Shown here one piece after another: positions 15,963 to 23,714 of a stretch of 40,422 nt of DNA (the first letter of the stretch is position 1; every line of letters begins with the position of its first letter). The stretch lies in the NCBI RefSeq assembly GCF_946480385.1, contig NZ_CAMLJP010000052.1:1-40422 (forward strand). Reading direction: 5' to 3'. The stretch is from an uncultured Azospirillum sp. (lineage in GTDB: Bacteria > Pseudomonadota > Alphaproteobacteria > Azospirillales > Azospirillaceae). Under the pieces are notes generated by a model. That model saw only the letters and a list, made by a program, of their open reading frames with translations. It did not search any database and had not been told where the DNA came from. The position numbers and the translations under genes were made by a program.

Positions 15963-16462
15963 CAGCCGTACCGCTGCGCCGTTTCGAGCGCGAAGGGTTC
16001 GAGCACCTCCGCCAGGGCGGCGGCATGCTGGGGATAGCGCTGGGAGACGAAGGCGGCCAGCTCTTGCAGCAACTCCGACGCGACGGCGAAGCGGTGCAGG
16101 TCCGGGGCGGCCTTGGCGACCGAATTCATCGTCTTGGTGAAGGCATCGGCAAGCCGGCTCATGGCTTCCGCCTTCGCCAGGGCGCTTTCCTTCGGCAGGT
16201 CCATGACCTCGCTGGTGACGCTCTGGTGCAGGGTCAAGAAGTCCTGCAACACGATCTGGGCCACCGCCCCGGCGCCGGCCGACGACAGGCTGGCGGCGGA
16301 GCGGGCGCGCTCCCAATCGTCGCCTTCCCCTTCGGCCTGCGTCTTCCAGCGCCGGGCGGTGCCGAGCGGCACGCCGACACGGTCGGCCGCCGCCTCCAGC
16401 GACAGGCGGTCATAGACGTAGGCTTGGCGCAGCCGTTGGCGAGTTTCGGGCGGATGGGCCAT
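15962..16462 (-). CDS. Small terminase / DUF1804 DNA-binding protein (Mu gp27-like)
   Basis: A 166-residue protein shows the DUF1804 pattern: R-Q-R-L-R-Q-A-Y-V-Y-D-R-L-S-L-E-A-A-A, then V-G-V-P-L-G-T-A-R-R-W-K as a helix-turn-helix. A helical body follows with F-L-T-L-H-Q-S-V-T and E-A-M-S-R-L-A-D-A-F. DUF1804 is found next to the large terminase in Mu-like phages and is the likely small terminase, which recognises the phage end during packaging. The stop overlaps the large subunit start, so translation of the two is coupled. Confidence 0.9.
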   Translation of the reverse strand: MAHPPETRQRLRQAYVYDRLSLEAAADRVGVPLGTARRWKTQAEGEGDDWERARSAASLSSAGAGAVAQIVLQDFLTLHQSVTSEVMDLPKESALAKAEAMSRLADAFTKTMNSVAKAAPDLHRFAVASELLQELAAFVSQRYPQHAAALAEVLEPFALETAQRYG

Positions 16463-16465
16463 GGC

Positions 16466-17056
16466 TCACCCCAGCGTGGCGCGGGCGGAGCGGGCGGCGG
16501 CGCCCATCATCTCGGACGGCGACGGAACCTTGATGCCGTCGACCACGTCCCGGCCGGCGGCGACGTCGGCGGCGCGCGGCAGAAGGCGCACCAGACCGTC
16601 AGCGGTCGGGGACACCAGCTTTTCGGCGAACAGCCACGTGATCGCTTCGTCGACCGCGGAGCGAGGCACCTCCAGGCAGAGCGCCAGGGCGCGGGCATGC
16701 AGCCACGCCGCGGTGGGCGGCGGGGCAACGCCGAAGGTTTCGACGGTGCCGACCGACACCTCCAGCCCGCGTTGGGTCAGCCGCAGGCCGGGCACGGTGT
16801 CGGTGCCGGCCGGGGTGCAGAGGGTCTGTTCGGTCAGCCACGCGGCCAGCGTGCGCATCTGATCGCGGGTGACGGGGCAGCCGGCCGCCGTCAGCTCGTC
16901 CTGGATCAGCGACAGGTTGGCCGTGCGGCCGGGCGCCTGCCACAGGGCGTGGAGTGCCCAGAAGCGCCGCGCCTCGTCCGCCGGTGTCTCCGTCAGGCAG
17001 CGCAGGATGACGAGGCGCAGATGCTCGGTCAGACGTTCGGCGAAACTCTTGTTCAT
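16466..17056 (-). CDS. VpaChn25_0724-family phage protein (winged-helix-like)
   Basis: A 196-residue protein starts at the ATG of a TGATG overlap. It holds R-F-W-A-L-H-A-L-W-Q-A-P, D-E-L-T-A-A-G-C-P-V-T-R-D-Q-M-R-T-L-A-A-W-L and a late A-A-G-R-D-V-V-D-G-I-K, as in the VpaChn25_0724 family found beside terminase genes of Mu-like phages. It is longer than the usual 100 residues because a second, similar helical unit (A-W-L-H-A-R-A-L-A-L-C-L) sits before the C-terminal motif, perhaps an internal duplication. The function is not established; DNA binding is plausible from the fold. Confidence 0.75.
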   Translation of the reverse strand: MNKSFAERLTEHLRLVILRCLTETPADEARRFWALHALWQAPGRTANLSLIQDELTAAGCPVTRDQMRTLAAWLTEQTLCTPAGTDTVPGLRLTQRGLEVSVGTVETFGVAPPPTAAWLHARALALCLEVPRSAVDEAITWLFAEKLVSPTADGLVRLLPRAADVAAGRDVVDGIKVPSPSEMMGAAARSARATLG

Positions 17057-17397
17057 CACGTGCGCTCCATGTGATGGGCCATCAGCAGAGCGAGCTGGTC
17101 GCGGATGCCCCGCATGCCGGTTTCAATCGTGGCGTCCAGCGCCTTGACGTCGCCACTTACGTCGGAAATCGCAGCACGGACTGCAGCCAGATCGGCATGG
17201 GTCGGGACCTGATCGACACGCGCCGCCAGCCCGACCTGATCGCGCTCCAACTGCTCGATGCGCGACACCAGCGATTTGATGTCGCCCTTACTCGCGAACT
17301 CGCCTTTGAGGCGCCAGAGCACTCCGGCGGCAGCGAGCGCGCCCAAGGCCATCACCAATGAAAGGCCGAACTGCAATTGGCTTGTCGTGATGTCCAT
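17056..17397 (-). CDS. DUF2730 membrane-anchored coiled-coil protein (Mu gp25-like)
   Basis: A 113-residue protein has one N-terminal membrane helix (about residues 9-28, F-G-L-S-L-V-M-A-L-G-A-L-A-A-A-G-V-L). The rest is a heptad-rich coiled coil with S-L-V-S-R-I-E-Q-L-E-R-D. This is the DUF2730 layout, found between lysis and terminase genes of Mu-like phages. The role is unknown. The anchored coiled coil is reminiscent of spanin-like lysis proteins, but no lipobox or periplasmic partner is seen. Confidence 0.8.
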   Translation of the reverse strand: MDITTSQLQFGLSLVMALGALAAAGVLWRLKGEFASKGDIKSLVSRIEQLERDQVGLAARVDQVPTHADLAAVRAAISDVSGDVKALDATIETGMRGIRDQLALLMAHHMERT

Positions 17398-17422
17398 GGA
17401 CGCGCCCTCTCCCCGCCGCCGG

Positions 17423-17656
17423 TCAGCGGGTGATGGCGGTGGTCGCCTTCAGGCGACCCCAGACGGCGACGGCGCCGCCCACGACGCTGCCCGCCGTGAC
17501 GACGATGTCGGTCATCTGCCCCTGAAGCTCCACGGGAATGTGGAAGCCGGCCAGACTGGCGATGCCCGACCCCATGGCGATGCCGGCACCGATCATGGTG
17601 CGGGACTGCCACCACGGCTTGGCGGTCGTCTCGATGCTTGTCTCGATGTTGCTCAC
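17423..17656 (-). CDS. Putative holin (small two-helix membrane protein)
   Basis: A 77-residue protein starts at GTG (17654-17656) with GGAG 7 nt upstream. Longer readings would overlap the endolysin end without a ribosome binding site. It has two hydrophobic segments: residues 22-36 around M-I-G-A-G-I-A-M-G-S-G-I-A and residues 48-64 around T-D-I-V-V-T-A-G-S-V-V-G-G-A-V-A-V-W-G. A short polar loop separates them, and the tail is basic. Such proteins beside an endolysin usually act as holins that time lysis. The family is inferred from size, topology and position. Confidence 0.65.
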   Translation of the reverse strand: MSNIETSIETTAKPWWQSRTMIGAGIAMGSGIASLAGFHIPVELQGQMTDIVVTAGSVVGGAVAVWGRLKATTAITR

Positions 17657-17712
17657 GATGCTTCTCCGGTTTGGTGTGTGCCGGCCCTCGTCCGGGCGCC
17701 GCCGGCAGGGCG

Positions 17713-18240
17713 TTACAGGCTTCCGGCCACCAGCCGGTCCCAATTCCGGACGAAGTCTTCAGGCGCGCCCTTGCCGAGCCGGGTGTTGTACGCCTGTTTC
17801 CAGATCCAGGCGTGGCCGGCCACGTCGCCGGTTGCCGCCAGCCGGTAGGGGCTGCGGTAATAGACCAGCCGGGCGATGGCGGTGGCGTAGGCAAGGTTGG
17901 TCGCCAGTTGATGATCGGGCGACGGATCGGCGGCCAGCAGACGGCAGACGCGCTCGTTCAGCGCCGGGCGGTGGCGCAGGAAATTGGCGTGGATGTCGGC
18001 GCGGGTGGCAGGCTCGATCTGAAAGAGCCCATAGGCGGGACCGAGGCGGGTGTCGTTCGGCCCGGTGATCTGGTCCAGGGCTCGGAAGCCGCTTTCCTGC
18101 GCGGCGGTGCCAACCAGCAGTTCCACGGCGCTGGGGCTGTCGATGCCCGGAGCGTCCGGGCCGGCCAGACGGGCCAGCGTGTCACGGACGACATAGAGCG
18201 CGAAATGACGGGGCGAAATGCCCGACAGACTGGAGACCAT
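17713..18240 (-). CDS. Endolysin, lytic transglycosylase-like
   Basis: A 175-residue protein contains the lytic transglycosylase signature: catalytic Glu at residue 49 in T-A-A-Q-E-S-G-F, and G-P-A-Y-G-L-F-Q-I-E-P-A-T around residue 68-80. It cleaves peptidoglycan glycan strands during lysis or, as in Mu-like phages, at the end of the lytic cycle. No signal peptide is evident, so it should depend on the adjacent holin candidate. It follows the Mor-like gene across a short intergenic region that holds a dyad (18241-18275), and may be the first late gene. Confidence 0.85.
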   Translation of the reverse strand: MVSSLSGISPRHFALYVVRDTLARLAGPDAPGIDSPSAVELLVGTAAQESGFRALDQITGPNDTRLGPAYGLFQIEPATRADIHANFLRHRPALNERVCRLLAADPSPDHQLATNLAYATAIARLVYYRSPYRLAATGDVAGHAWIWKQAYNTRLGKGAPEDFVRNWDRLVAGSL

Positions 18241-18275
18241 GGTCCACCCGTCGCGGTTGTTGCAACGGTTGGACC
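18241..18275. promoter_or_regulatory. Imperfect inverted repeat between the Mor-like gene and the endolysin
   Basis: Arms GGTCCACCCGT (18241-18251) and ACGGTTGGACC (18265-18275) are complementary at 10 of 11 positions around a 13-nt centre. Mor and C activators bind dyads just upstream of their target promoters. This site lies between the Mor-like gene and the first lysis gene, but one arm touches the endolysin start codon, so an RNA hairpin acting on translation is also possible. Confidence 0.4.
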
Positions 18276-18292
18276 GTGCCCGTGTGCGGGCG

Positions 18293-18742
18293 TTATTTCG
18301 ACGCGGAAGGGGTTCCGCTCAGCCAGTCGACCAAGTCGGTCTGGCGTTCGTCCTTGGGCTTGGCTCGCCGCGGACGGGTCCAGGTCGCCGGCATGCCGGC
18401 GTTGCGGGTCATGCGAACGTACCGTTCCGTCGCTCCGGTCGCCACCGCGATTTCGCGGGTAGTCCCTTCGGCAAGGAGAACCTTCGCCTTCAGGGTATCT
18501 TCCAGGCAGGCCCGAGACGGGATGTCCAGGCGGCAGGGACCGCAGATGTCGATCAGCGCGGCGGCGGCCTCCGCGCCGATCAGCTCCACCAGCGGCGACG
18601 GCTCGCGCAGCCGGCCGGGCACGCTGCGCTTGGTCCCGCCCCATTCCCGGACGAGGTGCAGCGCCGCGCCGCCATGGCCGCACCGGGCAAGTTCTCCCAG
18701 CGGGCCGGGCAGACGGGCGGAAAGTGAGCGGTCGTCCGTCAT
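18293..18742 (-). CDS. Mor/C-like transcriptional activator
   Basis: A 149-residue protein starts M-T-D-D-R-S-L-S just after the GemA-like stop. It shows the Mor family pattern: H-L-V-R-E-W-G-G-T-K-R-S-V-P, then P-L-V-E-L-I-G-A-E-A-A-A-A-L-I-D-I-C-G-P-C-R-L-D-I-P as the dimerisation core. A helix-turn-helix follows around T-T-R-E-I-A-V-A-T-G-A-T-E-R-Y-V-R. In Mu, Mor activates middle transcription and C activates late transcription. Its place just before the lysis genes suggests it turns on late genes. The C-terminal 35 residues are basic. Confidence 0.8.
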   Translation of the reverse strand: MTDDRSLSARLPGPLGELARCGHGGAALHLVREWGGTKRSVPGRLREPSPLVELIGAEAAAALIDICGPCRLDIPSRACLEDTLKAKVLLAEGTTREIAVATGATERYVRMTRNAGMPATWTRPRRAKPKDERQTDLVDWLSGTPSASK

Positions 18743-18744
18743 GG

Positions 18745-19218
18745 TCAAGACTCCGGAACCACGCCCTTGCGCCGCGCCATCGCCTTCAGCGCCTCGATGG
18801 CGCGGCCGGCAGCAGCGGCGTCCAGCCGGCCGACCTCCTGTCCGGTGCGGTTGCGCACGAAGGCTTCCAGTGCGGCATCGGAGCGGTCGCGGACGACACC
18901 CGCATCGGCCAGCGTGATCCACAGCGCGCGGATCTTGCCGAGCTGGGGCGACGCGGCATAGCGGGACTTGGCCGGAGCGGCGCCGGCCCGGCCGGTGCGG
19001 GCGGCGGTGCGCGGGGCGCCGGCCTTGTGCAGCCCGTCCACCACGGCCTTCAGCTGCCGCTCCGTCATGGCGCGTGTGCTGGTGACGCCATCGGCGGCAA
19101 GGCCCAGGAAGGCGCGCCACGTGTCCTCGTCGGCCATGGCCGGAACCTGACGGCGCAAGGTCTGGACTTTGACGCGCAAGGGCTGGAGCGGGTCGTTTTT
19201 GACGGGTGCGGTGGTCAT
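18745..19218 (-). CDS. GemA/gp16-family regulatory protein
   Basis: A 157-residue protein starts at the ATG of an ATGA overlap with the preceding gene. It has W-R-A-F-L-G-L-A-A-D-G-V-T-S-T-R-A-M-T-E-R-Q-L and the clear gp16/DUF1018 signature Q-L-G-K-I-R-A-L-W-I-T-L-A-D-A-G-V-V-R-D, followed by A-F-V-R-N-R-T-G. In Mu, GemA is an early protein reported to alter host gene expression and DNA supercoiling. The position before the Mor-like gene is the usual one. Confidence 0.88.
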   Translation of the reverse strand: MTTAPVKNDPLQPLRVKVQTLRRQVPAMADEDTWRAFLGLAADGVTSTRAMTERQLKAVVDGLHKAGAPRTAARTGRAGAAPAKSRYAASPQLGKIRALWITLADAGVVRDRSDAALEAFVRNRTGQEVGRLDAAAAGRAIEALKAMARRKGVVPES

Positions 19219-19490
19219 GATCTGGTCTTCCATTCCTTGCGCCACTGGCGGCGCTCCGCCGCCTGGATGGCGCGCTGTTCCTTCATGCCGGAGGCGTAGG
19301 ACAGGGCGCGGGACAGAACGTCGAAGCCGATGGGGCCGACGCGGCTCCCCACCGCGCCGAAGGCGACGGCAAGGTCATCCGTGCTGATGCCCTTCACCAG
19401 TTCGGCCAAACGGCGGCCCTTTCCGGCCATGGCAGCGTCAATGGCCGCGCAGATGGCGTCCGTGCTGGGGGCGGGTTGGCGCTTCGCCAT
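19215..19490 (-). CDS. Small phage protein of unknown function
   Basis: A 91-residue protein begins M-A-K-R-Q-P-A-P-S-T-D and ends in a basic tail R-R-Q-W-R-K-E-W-K-T-R-S. The centre (D-D-L-A-V-A-F-G-A-V-G-S-R-V-G) is likely helical. I do not recognise it. It shares a 4-bp overlap with the GemA-like gene and a TGATG with the gene before it, so it belongs to the middle operon. Confidence 0.7.
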   Translation of the reverse strand: MAKRQPAPSTDAICAAIDAAMAGKGRRLAELVKGISTDDLAVAFGAVGSRVGPIGFDVLSRALSYASGMKEQRAIQAAERRQWRKEWKTRS

Positions 19491-19753
19491 CAGTCCCTCC
19501 GTTCAACGGCATCGTTGAAGCGCGACACCATCTCCGGCCCGGACATGCCCGCCGCACGGCACAGGCTGACCAGCAGACGGATCAGTTCGCCGGGATCGGT
19601 GGCGCCGGTCGCCGGTCGTCCGGCCCCCACCGTGACGATGCCCAGCAGCAGCCCGACCAGTTCGCTCCGGAAGGTGCCCACCACAGCTTCTCCCCGCCGG
19701 AGCCGGCGGACTGCGGCGGCGGCGGCAATCGCCAACTTGACGGCGTCCGTCAT
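19490..19753 (-). CDS. Small phage protein of unknown function
   Basis: An 87-residue frame starts at M-T-D-A-V-K-L-A-I (19751-19753), overlapping the upstream stop in an ATGA; the longer reading is a shadow of that upstream gene. It contains a hydrophobic stretch (about residues 32-44, L-V-G-L-L-L-G-I-V-T-V-G-A) that may be a membrane or core segment. No family is recognised. Confidence 0.65.
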   Translation of the reverse strand: MTDAVKLAIAAAAAVRRLRRGEAVVGTFRSELVGLLLGIVTVGAGRPATGATDPGELIRLLVSLCRAAGMSGPEMVSRFNDAVERRD

Positions 19754-19992
19754 GGGGCACCTGCCGACAGGAGCGCGTCGCGCAGGACGGCAGCGAGACA
19801 CGGCAGGCCGCGCCCCATCGCGCGCTCGGGCAGACATGCGGGAATGCCCCGCACCGGCCGGAGTGCCCGGACGTGCGGTCCATCCACCAGAAACGCGACC
19901 TCTTCAGGATGGCCGGGGATGCCGGCCACCAGAAGGACGGGGACCACGCCATCATCGTACAGGTCGATGGACAGGGCGATGCCGGCGCTCAT
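19750..19992 (-). CDS. Small phage protein of unknown function
   Basis: An 80-residue frame begins M-S-A-G-I-A-L-S-I-D-L-Y-D-D-G and has alternating hydrophobic beta-like segments (V-V-P-V-L-L-V-A-G). It overlaps both neighbours by 4 bp. No named family is recognised. The tight coupling argues that it is real. Confidence 0.6.
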   Translation of the reverse strand: MSAGIALSIDLYDDGVVPVLLVAGIPGHPEEVAFLVDGPHVRALRPVRGIPACLPERAMGRGLPCLAAVLRDALLSAGAP

Positions 19993-20747
19993 GGCATCAG
20001 TCCTTTCGCGGCTTCGGCCAGACGGTCCAGGCGGTCGCTGCCGATCTGCGCCACCGCCGCTCCACCCACCCCCACACCGGTGTTCAGTTCGGCGGACTGC
20101 CCGTCGCGGCGGCCGGACTGCCAGTCCCGATGCTCATATTCCCGCAGGTTGCGGGTGGCGTTCCGGTCGCGTGGCGACATCTCTGCCAGCGACGGGTAGG
20201 TGAGTGCCGTATACGCCTTGACGGCGTCACCATCTTCCGGTCGCCGCGCCATTCGGCTGACCTTCTTCGCAACCCCGGAAACCCAACCGTCACAGAACAG
20301 GTCGGCGCGGCGGACCTTGTTGGCCCGCACGGTGACGCGCTTCAGCTTTTCGGCGATGTAGGTTCGGCGGGCACGGCTCAGTTGGCGGTGCAGCACGTCG
20401 AAGGCATACGCCGCCACTTCCGGCAGCGGGTCGATGCCGATGAAGGACCATCTGCCGGCCGTGTGGAAGATCAGGTCACAGGCAAATGCCCGCCCGATCA
20501 GTTCGGCAAGGCTGCTTTCCCATCGCGGTGGATCGTTGGCCCGCGTGCCACGATCCGTCTTGTTCTCGCAAGCATCCCGCGCCCGGCATTCCTGATCGGA
20601 GATGCCGTCTTCCTCCATCAGCCTTTGGGCCATTGCCAGGGCGGTGGCGGCTTCATGCTCCGTGGCGCCGGGGTCGCGTGCCACTGCCAGCAGCTTGCGC
20701 ACCCGGTCGATGCGTTTGGCACGCTCCGACGAATCATCGCTGCTCAT
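19989..20747 (-). CDS. DUF2786 domain protein
   Basis: A 252-residue protein shows the DUF2786 N-terminal pattern: R-I-D-R-V-R-K-L-L-A-V-A-R-D-P-G-A-T-E-H-E-A-A, then A-L-A-M-A-Q-R-L-M. A longer C-terminal domain follows with A-F-A-C-D-L-I-F and I-D-P-L-P-E-V-A-A-Y-A-F-D-V-L, as in phage DUF2786/DUF7168 proteins. Their role is unknown. In Mu-like phages they occur among the middle genes. It overlaps both neighbours by 4 bp. Confidence 0.85.
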   Translation of the reverse strand: MSSDDSSERAKRIDRVRKLLAVARDPGATEHEAATALAMAQRLMEEDGISDQECRARDACENKTDRGTRANDPPRWESSLAELIGRAFACDLIFHTAGRWSFIGIDPLPEVAAYAFDVLHRQLSRARRTYIAEKLKRVTVRANKVRRADLFCDGWVSGVAKKVSRMARRPEDGDAVKAYTALTYPSLAEMSPRDRNATRNLREYEHRDWQSGRRDGQSAELNTGVGVGGAAVAQIGSDRLDRLAEAAKGLMP

Positions 20748-21100
20748 GCCCGCCCCTCCGTCAGAGGCACGCCCCAGGCGACCGCTTCATCCACGCCGAC
20801 AGGCGCCTGGACGGTCCCCGTGTCAGGCAAGGGCTGCCCCGCCGCCATGGCATCGCGGACGGCGGTCAGGTGTTTCTGGGCATCGCTCAACTCCTGGATC
20901 GCGTCGTCCAGGGAGTGGGCATGGTTGGCGGCAAGCGTCGAGACGAGGGAGGTGTAAGCCGTCACCAGCGCGTAGATGGTGTCGGACAGGCCGAAGTCCC
21001 GCTCCACCACGGAAACCTGCGCCAGGACGGCCAGCATAACGGGAGAGGTGGGCGGCGATGTCTCCGCGCCATGATGTGCAAGGAGATAACAGAGGCTCAT
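20744..21100 (-). CDS. Phage protein of unknown function
   Basis: A 118-residue frame starts at ATG 21098-21100, overlapping the upstream stop (ATGA). It begins M-S-L-C-Y-L-L-A-H-H and has a helical middle (L-S-D-T-I-Y-A-L-V-T-A-Y-T-S-L-V). I recognise no family. The longer reading that starts further upstream is a shadow of the preceding gene. Confidence 0.65.
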   Translation of the reverse strand: MSLCYLLAHHGAETSPPTSPVMLAVLAQVSVVERDFGLSDTIYALVTAYTSLVSTLAANHAHSLDDAIQELSDAQKHLTAVRDAMAAGQPLPDTGTVQAPVGVDEAVAWGVPLTEGRA

Positions 21101-21765
21101 GTCGCAGACCCTCCCTGTGTGGCGACGGTGATGCGGGCGGCGATGTCGGCGACGGTGGCGGCACTGAGGATGCGCAACGACACGCCCCAGCGGGCTTTGA
21201 TGGCGGCCTCCACCGCCTCCAGATCGGAGGCGGCCGGGGTCAAAAGGACCACGCGCATCCGGCCCGTGACAGCCGACAGGGCCGCATCGCCGGTTCGGCC
21301 CATCCGCTCGCCGATGGCTTGGCACAACCAGCGAGTGACCTCCTGCTGCTCCTGCCGGACAGCCCGCTCGCCGGCCGCGCTCTCCGGCGCCAGCCGGCCG
21401 CGCGTGATGGACGGCCAGTCGATACCCTGAGGCGGCGGCGCAGGCCGGTCCCAACGCTCGACGGCGGCGACCGCCAGCGCCGCCACGTCGATCAGGCGGT
21501 CGCGGTAGTCGGCATCTGTGCTGGCACGGGCGGCCAGCTGGAGATACGACCGGATGTGCGCCTCCATATCCTCCGCGTCGTGGGCGTCATCGTGGGCGTG
21601 GTCATAGCCACGCCCGATCTGGTGAACGCGGCGGGATGCGATGTCGGACAGCACGCGCGCCAGGGCATTGCCGGCCGGCCCGTCATAGACGGCCGGGTAC
21701 TGGACCAGCTCCACTTCGACCGCGCGGTCGTCGAAGGGTGTGGCGGTATGAATGCGTTCACGCAT
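21097..21765 (-). CDS. Phage protein with His/Asp-rich motif, unknown function
   Basis: A 222-residue protein is read from ATG 21763-21765, with GAGG 6 nt upstream; a GTG four codons earlier (21777) overlaps the DUF3164 stop and is less likely. It has a striking G-Y-D-H-A-H-D-D-A-H-D-A-E-D-M motif near residue 55, followed by helices with Y-L-Q-L-A-A-R-A. Similar H-D-D-x-H motifs occur in small proteins of transposable phages of unknown role. The C-terminal 60 residues look like an alpha/beta unit. Confidence 0.6.
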   Translation of the reverse strand: MRERIHTATPFDDRAVEVELVQYPAVYDGPAGNALARVLSDIASRRVHQIGRGYDHAHDDAHDAEDMEAHIRSYLQLAARASTDADYRDRLIDVAALAVAAVERWDRPAPPPQGIDWPSITRGRLAPESAAGERAVRQEQQEVTRWLCQAIGERMGRTGDAALSAVTGRMRVVLLTPAASDLEAVEAAIKARWGVSLRILSAATVADIAARITVATQGGSAT

Positions 21766-21773
21766 CGGCCGCC

Positions 21774-22700
21774 TCACACGCTCGCCAGATCAAGCGGGAT
21801 CTGGACGTACTTGCCGGCCGGATCGCGGCGGTAGACGCGCAGGTATTGAGCCTTTCCGGCCGTCTCCAGGGCGTCGTCAATCGCGGCCATGGCCGCCTTC
21901 CACATCGGATGGTCGATGTTCAGCCGCTTCAGCCGTACCAGCTCGGCGACGCGGACGCCGTCCTGATCGCCAAGGCCGAAGGCGGCGTTGACCAGCGCCC
22001 GCACCTCGTCGCCGGCATCCGCCTCCTTCAGCCACTCGTTCAGGGCCGATTTGGCCGTCTCAATGTTGGCGTTGACCGCCAGCCGTTCCTGTACCGAGAT
22101 CTGGACCTTCCAGGCGCGGTCGTAGGAATGGAAGCTGACGTTGCCGGCCTTGCCGCCGGCCTTCACGCCGTGGACGCTGGCGAGGGTGTCGATCAGGGCT
22201 TGTGCCTCGCTGAAGGACAGGGCCTTCAGACGCTCCAGGGTGCCGCTGGTCGCGAGCGCCGCCGTCGCCACCGTGCGGACATAGGCGTCCTCCAAGAAGC
22301 GATAGGGCTTGATGACGGTTTCCGGCACCAGGGCGCCGTCCTCGTCCCGCCAGTAGGTCTTGCCCTCCAGGGAGATGGAGGACGGCGCGGCGGACGGCAG
22401 GGCGGACAGCACGGAGCGGGCGGCGTCGATGGCCGCCAGCTCGTCACCGGTCAGCGGGGCGACCAGCGGGGCATGACGCTGGACGATGGACAGCACGGCG
22501 TGCAGATGACGGGCCAGCGTCGGCGACCCGTCCGGCAGGGCCGGCATGGTCGGGACGGTGGGGAGGGTGGCGGTTTCCATGGAAGCGTCCTCGGATTGGA
22601 AGATGGTCGGAAAGCGTTCCGGCCCGGCCGGGATCGGCGGGACGGCGGGGGGAGAAAGGTCGAAGGCGCGGTAGAGCGCGGCGGCGATGGCGGCAGTCAT
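21774..22700 (-). CDS. DUF3164 protein
   Basis: A 308-residue protein contains the DUF3164 signature E-G-K-T-Y-W-R-D-E-D-G-A-L-V-P-E-T-V-I-K (about residues 110-130), then D-A-Y-V-R-T-V-A and later A-W-K-V-Q-I-S-V-Q-E. DUF3164 is common in the early/middle region of Mu-like phages. Its role is not established. The first 60 residues are proline-rich and an internal methionine (M-E-T-A-T-L-P) could be an alternative start. It overlaps the upstream stop in TGATG. Confidence 0.85.
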   Translation of the reverse strand: MTAAIAAALYRAFDLSPPAVPPIPAGPERFPTIFQSEDASMETATLPTVPTMPALPDGSPTLARHLHAVLSIVQRHAPLVAPLTGDELAAIDAARSVLSALPSAAPSSISLEGKTYWRDEDGALVPETVIKPYRFLEDAYVRTVATAALATSGTLERLKALSFSEAQALIDTLASVHGVKAGGKAGNVSFHSYDRAWKVQISVQERLAVNANIETAKSALNEWLKEADAGDEVRALVNAAFGLGDQDGVRVAELVRLKRLNIDHPMWKAAMAAIDDALETAGKAQYLRVYRRDPAGKYVQIPLDLASV

Positions 22701-22945
22701 CAGCGAACCCGTGGCGGCGGCGTGCTGACGGCGGCCGGATCGGAGACACAGGACCAGCGACCGGCGCCGGCCGGCGCGATGCTTGCGAGCGCCAGACCGC
22801 CGTCCTGATCCGACAGGACGCAGTCGACGCGGTCGCCCTTCTGGCGCCAGACCAGGACGCGACGGGAGACGGTGTGGGCGACCGATCCGCCTTGCCCCGG
22901 CACCGTCAGGGCGATGGTGTCGCCAGCGTGGAACGGCACAGCCAT
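22700..22945 (-). CDS. Small beta-rich phage protein
   Basis: An 81-residue frame starts at ATG 22943-22945 in a TGATG overlap with the zinc-ribbon protein gene. It begins M-A-V-P-F-H-A-G-D-T-I-A-L-T-V-P-G-Q-G-G and looks like an all-beta barrel (V-A-H-T-V-S-R-R-V-L-V-W). No family is recognised. Confidence 0.65.
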   Translation of the reverse strand: MAVPFHAGDTIALTVPGQGGSVAHTVSRRVLVWRQKGDRVDCVLSDQDGGLALASIAPAGAGRWSCVSDPAAVSTPPPRVR

Positions 22946-23454
22946 CACAGCCTCAAGGAGAAGGTGGGAGGAGTGGAGCGGAACTCTTCCGTGCCGCGAC
23001 ACCGGGGGCAGATGCGGTTGTGCGGCCCGGCGGAGTCGAAGGGCTGACTGCAACACAGGCAGCGGCGACGGGCTTCCTTGCCCGCTCCGGCAGTCGGCGC
23101 GCCGGTATCCGGCGCCGGCTGGGGTTGCCTGCGCTGTGGCGGTCGCGGCGGGTGGTTGCGGTCGATGTGCAGCATCCCTGCCGGTTCGGACGGCGGTTCG
23201 CACAGCTTCGCCACGACCCGGCCGGCCGCGGTCAGCGCCAGTTCGCCCGGCCAAGCCCCTTTGGGCGGAGTGACGATCACCATCCAGCCCAACTGGACGC
23301 AGGCACGGCGCAAGATGATGGACTTGCTCTCGCTGAAGCCCAGCCGGCGCCCCATCCCCACCGACGACGGGGTCTCTCCCCCGGCGGCCAAGGCATCACG
23401 GTAGCCGCACAGCATCCGCCACGCTTCAGCGATGGTGTAGGCGTAATCGGCCAT
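22945..23454 (-). CDS. Winged-helix-like protein with C-terminal zinc ribbon
   Basis: A 169-residue protein starts at the ATG of a TGATG overlap. Residues 1-85 contain a helical segment followed by L-A-L-T-A-A-G-R-V-V-A, which fits a winged helix. After a proline-rich linker, a C-x-x-C ... C-x-x-C pair (C-L-C-C and C-P-R-C) forms a zinc ribbon around residues 132-153. Such proteins may bind DNA in the control of middle genes. The family name is not known to me. Confidence 0.7.
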   Translation of the reverse strand: MADYAYTIAEAWRMLCGYRDALAAGGETPSSVGMGRRLGFSESKSIILRRACVQLGWMVIVTPPKGAWPGELALTAAGRVVAKLCEPPSEPAGMLHIDRNHPPRPPQRRQPQPAPDTGAPTAGAGKEARRRCLCCSQPFDSAGPHNRICPRCRGTEEFRSTPPTFSLRL

Positions 23455-23714
23455 CACGCGCCCCCTTCCGGGATCGCGGCCTGACGGATCGGCAGGCGCA
23501 GGATGGTGGCGTTCAGCAACAGCACGTGTTCCGGCACCTGCGGCACCTGCCCCAGCAGCGCCTCCATCGACTGGGCACGGCCGATCACGCCATCCAGCAG
23601 TTCCAGAAAGGCTTCCGTCTGGTCCGGTCCGAAGTGGATGTGTCCGTTCAACGGCTCAGCCTGCCGCGCGATGACCCCGCGCAGGGATCGCAGATCGTCG
23701 CTCAAATTCTTCAT
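23454..23714 (-). CDS. Small phage protein of unknown function
   Basis: An 86-residue frame starts M-K-N-L-S-D-D-L-R-S-L-R at ATG 23712-23714, overlapping the upstream stop by 4 bp. It is mostly helical, with a leucine-rich end (E-H-V-L-L-L-N-A-T-I-L-R-L). No family is recognised. Confidence 0.65.
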   Translation of the reverse strand: MKNLSDDLRSLRGVIARQAEPLNGHIHFGPDQTEAFLELLDGVIGRAQSMEALLGQVPQVPEHVLLLNATILRLPIRQAAIPEGGA

